Origin: JAZKFT01 sp965246935
GTDB lineage: Bacteria; Bacteroidota; Bacteroidia; Chitinophagales; Chitinophagaceae
Assembly: GCA_965246935.1 (NCBI GenBank)
Contig: CBDFGC010000008.1
Coordinates: 1 to 64,000 of the forward strand
Reading direction: 5' to 3'
DNA: 64,000 nucleotides
Shown here: positions 45,484-54,455 of the stretch, piece by piece
How positions within the stretch are numbered: position 1 is the stretch's first letter
Layout: every line of letters begins with the position of its first letter
Notes under the pieces: generated by a model
The model's database searches: none
The model's input: the letters and a program-made list of their open reading frames with translations, nothing else
What the model was told of the DNA's origin: nothing
Translations under genes and position numbers: made by a program

Positions 45484-46389
45484 TCAGGGCTGATGATGCT
45501 TGTGCCAGTGATGAGCAATATCAATGCGGCGGCAAAGCCAAACGCGATCGCGCCCTTGGATATAATCTAAAAACCGAGCTAAAGCTGCAAATCGTCCGGG
45601 TCTACCAGTAAGCCGACAATGCAACCCAATACTCATCATTTTGGGAGCAGTTTCACCCTCGTCGTACAGCACATCAAAAGCATCGCGCAGATAAGTAAAA
45701 AACTGATCCCCACAATTGAACCCCTGGGTAGTAGCAAAGCGCATATCGTTGTTATCGAGAGTGTAAGGAATCACTAAATGAGGTTTGCCATAGTCCTTTA
45801 CCCAGTAAGGTAAGTCATCCGCGTAGCTATCAGAGTCGTAAAGAAACCCCCCCGCTTCTACTACTAAACGTCGAGTATTGGGACTATTGCGCCCAGTGTA
45901 CCAGCCGAGAGGACGGTTACCTGTAATCGATGTGTGAATGGCGATCGCTTTTTCCAAATGTTCTCGCTCTATATCTTCGCCAAAGTATTTATAATCAATC
46001 CAACGATAGCCGTGACTAGCAATTTCCCAATCAGCAGCAATCATCGCTGCTACGGCTTCTGAGTTGCGCTCTAACGCCATTGCTATGCCGTAGACGGTTA
46101 TAGGAATATTTCGCTCATTGAACAATCGATGTAATCGCCAAAAACCCACCCGACTACCGTAGTCATAAACCGACTCCATATTCATATGGCGCAACCCGTG
46201 TAGTGGTTCCGCTCCCACAATCTCGGATAAAAAGGTTTCTGAAGTTAAGTCACCGTGAAGAATGCAAGTTTCCCCGCCTTCTTCGTAATTGATGACAAAC
46301 TGCACGGCAATTTTTGCTCGATCTGGCCATTTTGGATCGGGGGCGTTGCGTCCGTAGCCAATTATGTCTCGTGGGTAAGGCTTTGACAT
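45484..46389 (-). CDS. puuE: Allantoinase PuuE (polysaccharide-deacetylase fold)
   Basis: The 301-residue protein matches cofactor-independent allantoinase PuuE: RDIIGYGRNAPDPKWPDRAKIAVQFVINYEEGGE at the N-terminus, then ESVYDYGSRVGFWRLHRLF, EIASHGYRWIDY and GWYTGRNSPNTRRLV. It hydrolyses allantoin to allantoate in ureide breakdown. It is 7 bp downstream of uraD and co-directional with it. With the urea transporter next door it forms a nitrogen-salvage block. Confidence 0.94.
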   Translation of the reverse strand: MSKPYPRDIIGYGRNAPDPKWPDRAKIAVQFVINYEEGGETCILHGDLTSETFLSEIVGAEPLHGLRHMNMESVYDYGSRVGFWRLHRLFNERNIPITVYGIAMALERNSEAVAAMIAADWEIASHGYRWIDYKYFGEDIEREHLEKAIAIHTSITGNRPLGWYTGRNSPNTRRLVVEAGGFLYDSDSYADDLPYWVKDYGKPHLVIPYTLDNNDMRFATTQGFNCGDQFFTYLRDAFDVLYDEGETAPKMMSIGLHCRLTGRPGRFAALARFLDYIQGRDRVWLCRRIDIAHHWHKHHQP

Positions 46390-46396
46390 TTTTGCT

Positions 46397-46921
46397 CTAT
46401 TGTTCTATAACATTCAGCAAGCGGAACCAAGCAATTTTATTAATTTCGGCGATCGCCCTAGCTATTTCTGTATCTATATTATTTTGCGAGCGGCGCTCAA
46501 AAGCATCTAAAACGCTGACTTTAGTCTGATTTTTGACAGCTATTATAAACGGGAACCCAAATTTATCTTTATAGGATTGATTGAGTAACTGAAAGCGTTT
46601 GTATTCCTGAGCATTGAGCCTATCTAAACCAAGTCCAGCTTGTTCTTCAACGGAAGCGTCTGCCATTTTTGCTTTACTACCCAAGTCGGGATGTGCTTGA
46701 ATTAAAGCTATTTGTTCGTCTTTGCTCATCATCTCGACTACTTCAGTCATCTTTTGATGCAAAGTAATCGCATCTTCAAACGGGCGATAATTCCAAGCTT
46801 TTTGAGCAATTTCTGGAGTGTGTTCAAATACCGTCCCTAAAACCCCAACAAATTCCTCTTGACTCATGAGGTTTAACTGAGCGATTGCCTGAGACATAGT
46901 TGCGGTTAAAAGTTTTTTCAA
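46397..46921 (-). CDS. uraD: OHCU decarboxylase UraD
   Basis: The protein decarboxylates 2-oxo-4-hydroxy-4-carboxy-5-ureidoimidazoline to S-allantoin, the last step of uricolysis. Family motifs are visible: FEHTPEIAQKAW, IQAHPDLGSKAKM with the catalytic-type His, and YKDKFGFPFIIAVKN. The total is 174 residues from the first ATG (46921); the ATG at 46897 (MSQAIAQLNLM) is an equally plausible start. It is first in the leftward uraD-puuE unit. Confidence 0.93.
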   Translation of the reverse strand: MKKLLTATMSQAIAQLNLMSQEEFVGVLGTVFEHTPEIAQKAWNYRPFEDAITLHQKMTEVVEMMSKDEQIALIQAHPDLGSKAKMADASVEEQAGLGLDRLNAQEYKRFQLLNQSYKDKFGFPFIIAVKNQTKVSVLDAFERRSQNNIDTEIARAIAEINKIAWFRLLNVIEQ

Positions 46922-46923
46922 AT

Positions 46924-46931
46924 GCGATCGC
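46924..46931. repeat. Last HIP1 octamer in the window
   Basis: GCGATCGC occurs many times from about 9 kb upstream to the left edge, roughly one per kilobase or more, and this is the rightmost copy I found. HIP1 is a cyanobacterial genome signature. Its absence from 46,932 to 64,000 supports the change of organism near 48,020. Confidence 0.8.
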
Positions 46932-47088
46932 CTTTATTTTCTACCTAACAATATTTTTAGTTGAATACTGTATACATAGTCTGTTATAAAAGATACAGAA
47001 CGCCATCAGAAACATGATTAATCTAGGTAGGATGCAATTAATACCAAGCTAAAGCCCAAACTAAACCGATCAGGCATCCTCGATCATT

Positions 47089-48040
47089 ATGTTAGTCACA
47101 AAACAACCTGTGTTCCGAAAGTTTTGGTACCCGGCAATTCCCACTACAGCACTTTCGGACAACCCGCAGCCTTTTGAGCTACTGGGGGAAAAAATTGTTA
47201 TTTGGTTAGATAGCACCGGGAAACCCGCCGCCGTTCAAGACAGGTGTTGTCAATCGTTCGGCGCAACTAAGTATTGGGAAAGTGGTAGAGGGCAATATTT
47301 GCTGTGCTTATCATGGCTGGCAATTCGATGGTAATGGTGCGTGTGTTGGCGTGCCGCAACTAAAATTAGATGAAACCATTCCTGCTAACTACAAAGTTCA
47401 GTCCTATCGCTGCACGGAGCGTTATGGCTATGTATGGGTATGTTTAGGAGAACCGCTAATCGATTTGCCAGAAATTGACGAAGCTACAAAGCCAGACTAT
47501 CGTTTGCTGCATGAATTTTATGAACCCTGGAAATGTGCCGCATTGCGGGTAATGGAAAATGAGTTCGATTTAGCTCATCCTACGTTTGTGCATACAACAA
47601 CTTTTGGTAGCGAAGAACATCCCATTCCCGAACTGATGAAACTTACCGAAACAGAATGGGGATTGCACGTACATGGGGTTTTGGGGGTTGTGAATCCGCA
47701 ATTGCAACAGCAAAACTTGAAGATGGAAGCCAAACAAACCTTTCGTACCTTAGACATGACTTGGTTTATGCCTTTTACTGTCAAGCTGCAAATTACTTAT
47801 CCAAACGGACTAACTCACATCATTGTCAATACAATGACACCAGTCAACGATTCAACTTCTCAAATGGTGCAGTTTTGCGTCCGCAACGACACTGAAGCTG
47901 ACACGAAAGGCAGCGATGTAGTTGCTTTTGATCGTGCTGTAACTTTGGAAGACAAGCACATATTAGAAACCACCGATTATGATGTGCCTCTAAGCGTGAG
48001 TCAAGAGCAGCATATGTTTACCTTAAACTGGAAAAGATAA
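47089..48040 (+). pseudogene. Rieske non-haem iron oxygenase, frameshifted at ~47252 and truncated at ~48020
   Basis: The first frame (from ATG 47089) reads FRKFWYPAIPTTAL and ends at 47334; the rest is in another frame. Deleting one A at 47252-47253 restores RCCHRSA and, 16 residues on, CAYHGW, an exact CxHx16CxxH Rieske site. The mononuclear iron triad follows as ENEFDLAHPTFVH (D-x2-H-x4-H). As written, the first His ligand is the residue lost. The homologous sequence ends at EQHMFT (about 48,022); LNWKR and the stop come from foreign DNA. The divergent neighbours uraD and puuE suggest a role in purine oxidation, as for Klebsiella HpxD. This is inference from context. Confidence 0.82.
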
Positions 48041-48822
48041 AGGGCATCAGTGCGGAAAAATCAGCGGCCATTATGAAGAAGTTCACAGACCATCAGCCGG
48101 TGCAACCACCGGCCAAAGCACTGACACATCTCATTAGCATAACAGCCACAGAAGTACTGCACCAGCAATCCCTTATCGATACCGGTAAAGATTATCTGGG
48201 TGAGCTATATCAGCAGGATGCAGGTGTAAAACTGCTGGTAGCTATAAAGGGTATCGGGCTGGACAGTGCGGTAGCCATTATACTGCAAATAGAGGATGTG
48301 GCTCGTTTTGAGAGTGCCAAAAAGTTAGCATCTTATTTTGGGGTTCATCCCTGCTTTAAACAAAGCGGCGACGGGATGTGGGGCAATCACATCAGCAAAC
48401 AAGGCAGAGGAGATTTACGGGCCGTGTTATATATGGTGGGCATGTCAGCGGTAAGATATAACCCGATGTTTACTACGCTATACGCCCGTTTCAGAGCCAA
48501 AGGCATGAAACATAAGCAAGCCATGGGAGTGGTGATGCATAAGCTGCTGCGGGTGATTTATGGGGTACTGAAATCGGGTAAGCCTTTTGATGAACAAACG
48601 GAAGAAAAACACCGGCAGCAGGCTGCACAAAAACAGGCAGTTAAAAAAGAAGAAACGCAAAAAGCGAAACAAACCGCAGAACAAAAGAAACACCGTTTTG
48701 AGACAATTGCAGAGACTGCACCGGTGTCCGGCAGAAACCTGAAGGCAAGAAAAAAACAGTTGGCGTCCCAAACTTCCATAGAAGCAAATGCGGGCTTACC
48801 AACTGGGAAAGCAAACATATAA
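48022..48822 (+). mobile_element. IS110-family transposase, 5'-truncated at the junction
   Basis: The frame is open from the junction (KLEKIKGISAEKSAAIMKKF) and ends at 48822. It holds the C-terminal Transposase_20 half: LLVAIKGIGLDSAVAIILQIEDVARFESAKKLASYFGVHP, then KQSGDGMWGNHISKQGRGDLRAVLY. The Ser-Gly there is the catalytic serine region of IS110/IS1111 enzymes. A Lys/Gln-rich tail follows. The N-terminal DEDD (RuvC-like) half is missing. The ATG at 48073 is only an internal Met. IS110 elements use a bridge RNA to choose targets; its gene would lie in the flanking noncoding end. Confidence 0.88.
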
Positions 48823-49190
48823 AAATGTTTGCAACTTAATTTGGAATTGAACGGTATAACTGAAAGGGCGAGATAGTACAGCACAGGGTGCAGCCCTGGG
48901 TAAAAAGATTATTTCAATCCGGTAAGCCCTGAAAGGGCGTAATAGAAAAGCAAGAGTTTATTACGCCCTTTCAGGGCTTACCTAAATATATAAAATTTCA
49001 TTCAACGTAGGGCTTCACCCTACGCTAATGGATTGCGCCCTTACAGGGCTTGTTTAAAAAGTTTCGAACATTTATGAGATAAGAACTAATAAAGATAGAA
49101 AATCAGATATAGCTAAAGCGGAACTGACGAAAAGCCCTATAAAACTGACCAGTTTTAAGTAATCATCTTAGTTAAGATTAACAGTTAAAT
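48823..49190. other. Noncoding region rich in REP-like palindromes
   Basis: No gene is seen in these 368 bp. Motifs of the form CTGAAAGGGCG and CAGGGTGCAGCCCTG (48860-48900), the long hairpin at 48921-48982, a 7-bp stem at 49006-49024 and GCGCCCTTACAGGGCTT near 49034 make a REP-like mosaic. It could be a downstream transposon end plus target repeats. Confidence 0.6.
48921..48982. repeat. 24-bp perfect inverted repeat (REP-like), 14-nt loop
   Basis: The arms are 48921-48944 (GGTAAGCCCTGAAAGGGCGT plus AATA) and 48959-48982, which are exactly complementary. The CCCTGAAAGGGCG core is a familiar Bacteroidota intergenic repeat. Confidence 0.9.
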
Positions 49191-50528
49191 ATGTACATAA
49201 AAAAACAAATATTTTACATCGTTCTTTCCGTAGTTGCTATCGTTAATACACAATTGCTTTTTTCACAAACGCCAGCCAATGGCCCTGAAATGATAGCAGG
49301 CGAAGGAATAACTGTAAAACAGGTAAGCACCGGAAGAGTTATACACCGTTTTTTTGATACATCGCCGTTAAGCCCTTCCGGCCGGTACCTGGCGCTCTTC
49401 AGGATGCCTTATGAAAATAAATCACCACAGCCCGGTGATGCCGGCGATGTAGTGTTGCTGGATATGAATACCGGCAAAGAAAAAGTAGTAGCACAAAGCA
49501 GGGGCTGGGAAGTACAATTGGGCGCTAATGTGCAATGGGGGTCATCCGATAAAGAATTACTATATAATGATGTGGACACTACTACCTGGAAAGCGTATTG
49601 TGTAGTGCTAGATCCGGCAACCGGCAAACGCAGAAAACTGGATGGCACTATCTTCATGGCATCTAATGATGGTAAAAAAATAGCGAGTTATAATTTAATT
49701 GCTTCCACCTATGCACAGGTTGGCTATGGTGTTATTATTCCAAAAAAATTAATTCCGCACAACATTGGCCCTGTAGCAACAGATGGCATTGACATAACGG
49801 ATGTGGCAACCGGTAAAACAAAACGCATTCTTACCATTAAAGACATTTATGATCAATCAATCCCATCTATTGCTATTGCTAACCCACAGGACTACGAATA
49901 TTATTGCTTCCAGGTAAAATGGAATCCCCAGGGAACAAGGTTGCTCACTACGGTGCAATGGTCGCCAGTTAAAGGTGGTGCAAGGCTACGCTCCGTTATT
50001 ACGATGAAGCCTGATGGAACAGATATCAGAACAGCCGTTACCCCGGAGCAATGGGCTAAAGGTGGCCATCATGTAAACTGGATGCCGGACGGTGAGCATC
50101 TTTCCATGAACCTGAATACAGATGGCACAGAAGGCCTTGAATTAATTAGTGTAAAATATGACGGCACAGAGATGAAAACGATATTTACACCGGGTTCGGG
50201 TCATCCCTCTTTTCACCCGAAAGGCTTACCGCTGATTGTTACGGATGCGTACCCCGATGAACCCATTACCAAACGCAATGGCACGGTACCAATACGATTA
50301 CTGCATACCGATACACAGGTAGAAGAAAAAGCAGCAGAAGTTTTTGTAACCAATACCAACGGTGAATTCAGGATTGATCCGCATCCGGCCTGGGACCGTA
50401 CCGGCCGCTATGTAATTTTCAACGGATTTACTAATGGCACCCGTAATGTATTTATTGCAGATTTAAAAAATGTAGTTGATAAAATATCGCTTAAAAAGAA
50501 CAACGTAAAACAAACGGTAGTAAAGTAA
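49191..50528 (+). CDS. Secreted beta-propeller protein, oligogalacturonate lyase-like
   Basis: The 445-residue protein has a Sec signal peptide (FYIVLSVVAIVNTQLLFSQT). TolB/WD-type propeller strands follow (LSPSGRYLALFRMPY, VKWNPQGTRLLTTVQW, VNWMPDGEHLSMNLN). His-containing segments GHHVNW, GHPSFHPKG and RIDPHPAWDRTGRYVIFNG resemble the metal-binding histidines of oligogalacturonate lyases (PL22), which cleave unsaturated uronate oligomers. The lyase activity is inferred; a TolB-like scaffolding role is the alternative. It is the first intact gene after the transposase and precedes a uronate gene cluster. Confidence 0.7.
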   Translation: MYIKKQIFYIVLSVVAIVNTQLLFSQTPANGPEMIAGEGITVKQVSTGRVIHRFFDTSPLSPSGRYLALFRMPYENKSPQPGDAGDVVLLDMNTGKEKVVAQSRGWEVQLGANVQWGSSDKELLYNDVDTTTWKAYCVVLDPATGKRRKLDGTIFMASNDGKKIASYNLIASTYAQVGYGVIIPKKLIPHNIGPVATDGIDITDVATGKTKRILTIKDIYDQSIPSIAIANPQDYEYYCFQVKWNPQGTRLLTTVQWSPVKGGARLRSVITMKPDGTDIRTAVTPEQWAKGGHHVNWMPDGEHLSMNLNTDGTEGLELISVKYDGTEMKTIFTPGSGHPSFHPKGLPLIVTDAYPDEPITKRNGTVPIRLLHTDTQVEEKAAEVFVTNTNGEFRIDPHPAWDRTGRYVIFNGFTNGTRNVFIADLKNVVDKISLKKNNVKQTVVK

Positions 50529-50916
50529 TTAGACTTTTTACACTGTTAATGAAACTTTTTAAAATTTGGGAGATAGCAGATAGAGGGCAGGAAAATAAAA
50601 GTGAAAGCAAAGCAGCACAGAGGAGGGCTGTTCCGCCGCGGCGGAGCAAGCAGGGCCATGTTTGGCAGGTGTTTTCCAGCCCATGAATTCGTACAATGTA
50701 GGATTTATTTAAGAAAGGTTGAGCATTAGAGATGGGCTGGAAAATGTACCTGACATACAAAACGGCAACTACGGTCCCGACATCAGTACGAACAAAAACT
50801 TACATTAATCTTATGATGTCGGGATGCGCCTTGGCACAGCCTTGATTTTTTGTTTCTTTTTTTATCAGGAAAAAAAGAAAAATAAAATAAATTCAATTAG
50901 TACTACAGTAACGAGA
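50529..50916. other. Intergenic region holding structured repeat copy A
   Basis: No protein gene is convincing here. The leftward frame 50491-50760 lies within the repeat and its relatives at 57529-57763 share only the repeat, so it is treated as noncoding. The region is almost filled by repeat copy A (50543-50884). Confidence 0.6.
50543..50884. repeat. Structured intergenic repeat, copy A (related to 57547-57886)
   Basis: Blocks shared with copy B in the same order are CACTGTTAATGAA, GAGGGCAGGA, the palindrome TCCGCCGCGGCGGA within GCTGTT...GCAAGC, GGCCATGTTTGGCAGGTG, TTTTCCAGCCC, GATGGGCTG, and the tail GCCTTGAnnTTTTTGTTTC with a complementary AAAAAAAGAAAAA. Internal pairing includes 50672-50684 with 50732-50744 (13 bp) and 50775-50785 with 50814-50824 (11 bp). 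Confidence 0.8.
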
Positions 50917-52431
50917 ATGAGCATATATAATTCTATAAAATCTTTTTTAGTGGCCGTATTTATTCATTGGTACGAAACAATAAGTATACGCATCCATAAA
51001 AAGCGATTACTACAAAGCGGCATAGGCTTGTTGTTGTTTTATACGATTATATTATCTGCAACGGCTCAAATAGCCGGCCCTAAAAACTGGAAAGAAACCG
51101 GCATCCTAAAAACCCGCAATGCCAAACAAATTTCATCTTCCACCTGGTCCATCGGTGGCGAAACGTTAGACCGTGATTACACCGACTATCAATCCTACAA
51201 AACCTATCTCGGTCCGCTTGGTGCAAAGCGTATTCGCCTGCAGGGAGGTTGGGCCAAATGCGAAAAGATAAAAGGCGTTTATACTTTTGCCTGGCTCGAT
51301 TCCATCATTCCAGATGCAGCAGCAAGAGGTGTTTATCCGTGGGTAGAATTGTCGTATGGGAATCCCATTTATGAAGGTGGCGGTGAGGCAAAACTAGCCG
51401 GACATATTCCAACATCGCCGGAGGCTTTACAGGCCTGGGATAATTGGGTGAAAGCAATGGTAACCCGTTATAAAGATGAGGTTCCTGAATGGGAGATTTG
51501 GAACGAGCCAGATTTAAACCCATCCCATACCGGTAAAGAATTGGGTGAATTTTATTTACGTACCGCAAAAATTATCCGCTCCATTCAACCTAATGCCAGA
51601 TTGATAGCACTTGGCATGGCAAGTGTAACCAAACTTGACTTTGCAAAGGATTTTATGGAGCATCTACAGGCAAATAACGGACTCTCTTTCATTAACACTT
51701 TTACCTATCATGGCTACGCTTACAACCCCGATGAATCCTATCCTAAAATTGAAATTTTACGGCAATTAGTATGGAGCTATAAAAGAGAGATTATGTTTAT
51801 GCAGGGAGAGAACGGCGCCCCGTCAACCCCTAAAGAAATAACCATCGGCGCTTTACGTGATAAAGACTGGAGCGAACTAACGCAGGCCAAATGGGATCTG
51901 CGCCGCATGTTGGGCGACCATGTACGCCGTATTGCCACCAACTTATTTACCATTTCTGATATTCATTATCAACCGGGAGATCATATGGTAGGGGTAAACA
52001 CCAAAGGCCTATTAAAAACAAATCCCGATAAAACAATTGAACGGCCCAAGCTGGCGTATAAAGCAGCACAGCATGTGTTTTCCTTATTTGATGATCAACT
52101 TACACCGGATAGCATTCCGCAATTGCATTCCAGTGGAGAAAAGCAATCTTATTTTGTTTACACCTCCAAAAAGAACGGACTTTCGCTTATCACCATCTGG
52201 CAGGCTGAGGATCGTCCGGCAGATGTATATGAACCCAGGCAAACAACCATTACCGTAGAAAATGGCAGATTTAAAGACCCGGTATTTGTTGATTTAATTT
52301 CCGGAAAAATGTACGAGATTCCTAAAGCAACCTGGAAAAAAGAAGGAACAAGGTTTATCTTCAGTGAGGTACCGGTTCCGGATTACCCGGTATTAATTGC
52401 CGACCGTTCATTATTATCGTTACAGCAATAA
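50917..52431 (+). CDS. Clan GH-A glycoside hydrolase, GH39-like (paralogue 1)
   Basis: The protein has about 504 residues, with an N-terminal hydrophobic signal or anchor (SGIGLLLFYTIILSATAQI) after a longer cytoplasmic leader. A TIM-barrel hydrolase follows: LRLQGGWAKCEKIKG-type strands, the acid/base Glu in WEIWNEPDLN and the probable nucleophile in FMQGENGAPS. Clan GH-A enzymes retain configuration. GH39 relatives act on xylosides or uronides. The ATG at 50917 is used because the longer frame starts inside the repeat. It is followed after 34 bp by the heparinase-type gene. The substrate is inferred from the cluster. Confidence 0.75.
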   Translation: MSIYNSIKSFLVAVFIHWYETISIRIHKKRLLQSGIGLLLFYTIILSATAQIAGPKNWKETGILKTRNAKQISSSTWSIGGETLDRDYTDYQSYKTYLGPLGAKRIRLQGGWAKCEKIKGVYTFAWLDSIIPDAAARGVYPWVELSYGNPIYEGGGEAKLAGHIPTSPEALQAWDNWVKAMVTRYKDEVPEWEIWNEPDLNPSHTGKELGEFYLRTAKIIRSIQPNARLIALGMASVTKLDFAKDFMEHLQANNGLSFINTFTYHGYAYNPDESYPKIEILRQLVWSYKREIMFMQGENGAPSTPKEITIGALRDKDWSELTQAKWDLRRMLGDHVRRIATNLFTISDIHYQPGDHMVGVNTKGLLKTNPDKTIERPKLAYKAAQHVFSLFDDQLTPDSIPQLHSSGEKQSYFVYTSKKNGLSLITIWQAEDRPADVYEPRQTTITVENGRFKDPVFVDLISGKMYEIPKATWKKEGTRFIFSEVPVPDYPVLIADRSLLSLQQ

Positions 52432-52465
52432 ATACCCATAAAAATCAACCATATCGTTCAAGAAT

Positions 52466-54454
52466 ATGAACACTGCTTCTAAAGTTATTCTTTCATTTTT
52501 TATCTGCTGGCAATCGGTAGTTGCACAGCAGGTAAACAATTCATGGCAATTAGGTGATAAAACATTGCCTTCACACCCAAGATTATATGTCAATGATGAT
52601 CGCATAGCTACGATAAAACTGCAAAAAGATACAATTTCCCGGCAACTGCTTTTTATTCTGAAAAAAGACGCAGATCAAAAGTTGAACGCCCCGAAAATTG
52701 TTTACCCAAATGATGTGAGTAATATGGGTACATCCCGTAATGTGCAAGGCCGGATTATTTCGCTGGCTCTTGCGTACCGGTTGTTTGGCGATGAAAAGTA
52801 TTTGCAAAAAGCAAAAGAGGAATTACTGCAATTAGCCGTTGTTGAAAATTGGGGTACGGGGCATTTTTTAGATGTAGGTGAAGCATCGCTGGCCGCCGGA
52901 ATTGGTTATGACTGGTTGTACAGCAACCTTACTGACAAAGAAAGAAAAACAATTGCGGATGCTATTAAAAACAAAGCCCTGCTTCCTTCATTAGATGTAA
53001 AAGAAATGGCTGATAATGCCAGTTGGGTAAATGGCAACTTCAATTGGAACCCGGTATGCCACGGCGGGCTTACGGTTGCCGCATTATCCATTGCTGAAAC
53101 AGAACCTCAATTATCAAAACAAATAGTAGAGCGGGCCATTAAAAATATCCCCATTGCCGGAGATGCCTACTCACCGGATGGCGCCTTTGCTGAAGGCCCG
53201 AGTTACTGGTCGTACGGAACGAGTTTTTATGTATTGACTATTGAAGCACTGCGTTCTGCTTTTGGCAATAGTACAGGACTTGAAAAGATCCCGGGATTTT
53301 TAAAAACAGCAGATTACAACAATCAAATGGTGGCGCCTTCGGGTGAAGATTACAATTATTCCGATTATCATATAGAAAATTTAAATGAACCGGTTATGCT
53401 TTGGTTTGGGCGGGAATTGAACCGGCCCGATGTAATGCAGGATGAATTATCGGACATCCATACTTTATACGAAATGGCATTGACCGGAAACGAGGCAACC
53501 AATACAAAAAAAATAGTACAGAACCGTCATACACCACTTGAAATTTTATGGTTAGATCCCGCCTTGGTTTCTAAACCTGGGAACCATACCGATGCCATGG
53601 TTCGTGTCTCCACGAACCATATTCCCGACAGCCGGATTCATACCGGTATGAATTATCAAAAATCAACTACGCCACCGCTTCACTGGACGGCTAATGGCCT
53701 GATGCCTGTTGCCGTAATGCGGTCGGCATGGAATGATCCGAAAGCAAGTTTTATTGCACTCAAAGGCGGTACACCCAACAATTCGCATGGCCACATGGAT
53801 GCCGGTAGTTTTATACTGGAAGCCGATGGTGTACGTTGGGCTTTAGACCTCGGAACAGAGAACTATGATAAAATGCGGGCCGCTAAACTTGATCTCTGGG
53901 ATTATTCGCAAAACAGCAGCCGCTGGACTACTTTCAGAGTAGGCCCGGAAGGGCATAACATCCTCCGGTTTGATGGCGAACGGCAATTAATAACCGGTAA
54001 AGGAACGATAAAAGAATTGCCATTAAAAAATGGTGTAATGGGTAATATAGCCGACCTAAGTTCTTTATATTCCAACAAAGCTGCTAAGGTATTTAGAACG
54101 GTTTCTCTTTATCCCGACCGTTCCATCTCTATTAAAGATGAATGGACGGCCAAAGACAGTGCAGTAGCTGTTTCTTTTCAGTGGCTAACCAAAGCACAGG
54201 TAATTAAAACGGCTGACGGTTTGTTACTGCAACAGGATGGACAAACCCTGCAAGTAAAAATCGAGGAGCCTGCTTTGAAGGTTGCGGAAATAGAAATACA
54301 GGATGTTTCTGCGTCAAAAGTAATGCAGGATTCACCCAATCCGGGTTTGAGCCGTATTGTCATTAAAACTAATACTGTTGCCAATAGCACCGGGAAAATA
54401 TGGATACGGGCCATTCCGGGAAGTAGCATAACCAAACAACAGGCAAAACTGTAG
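52466..54454 (+). CDS. Secreted heparinase II/III-family polysaccharide lyase
   Basis: The 662-residue protein has a signal peptide (VILSFFICWQSVVAQQ). An alpha/alpha toroid follows with WVNGNFNWNPVCHGGL, PDGAFAEGPSYWSYGTSF and ALAYRLFGDEKYLQKAKEEL. The beta-sandwich half contains NNSHGHMDAGSFILEADGVRWALDLG and GPEGHNILRFDG, the Heparinase_II_III signature. The Asn, Tyr and His residues used in catalysis are present. These lyases cut uronic-acid glycosides (heparin, alginate, hyaluronan, glucuronan) by beta-elimination. It sits between a GH39-like and a DUF4861 gene with one operon spacing. Confidence 0.88.
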   Translation: MNTASKVILSFFICWQSVVAQQVNNSWQLGDKTLPSHPRLYVNDDRIATIKLQKDTISRQLLFILKKDADQKLNAPKIVYPNDVSNMGTSRNVQGRIISLALAYRLFGDEKYLQKAKEELLQLAVVENWGTGHFLDVGEASLAAGIGYDWLYSNLTDKERKTIADAIKNKALLPSLDVKEMADNASWVNGNFNWNPVCHGGLTVAALSIAETEPQLSKQIVERAIKNIPIAGDAYSPDGAFAEGPSYWSYGTSFYVLTIEALRSAFGNSTGLEKIPGFLKTADYNNQMVAPSGEDYNYSDYHIENLNEPVMLWFGRELNRPDVMQDELSDIHTLYEMALTGNEATNTKKIVQNRHTPLEILWLDPALVSKPGNHTDAMVRVSTNHIPDSRIHTGMNYQKSTTPPLHWTANGLMPVAVMRSAWNDPKASFIALKGGTPNNSHGHMDAGSFILEADGVRWALDLGTENYDKMRAAKLDLWDYSQNSSRWTTFRVGPEGHNILRFDGERQLITGKGTIKELPLKNGVMGNIADLSSLYSNKAAKVFRTVSLYPDRSISIKDEWTAKDSAVAVSFQWLTKAQVIKTADGLLLQQDGQTLQVKIEEPALKVAEIEIQDVSASKVMQDSPNPGLSRIVIKTNTVANSTGKIWIRAIPGSSITKQQAKL

Positions 54455-54455
54455 C

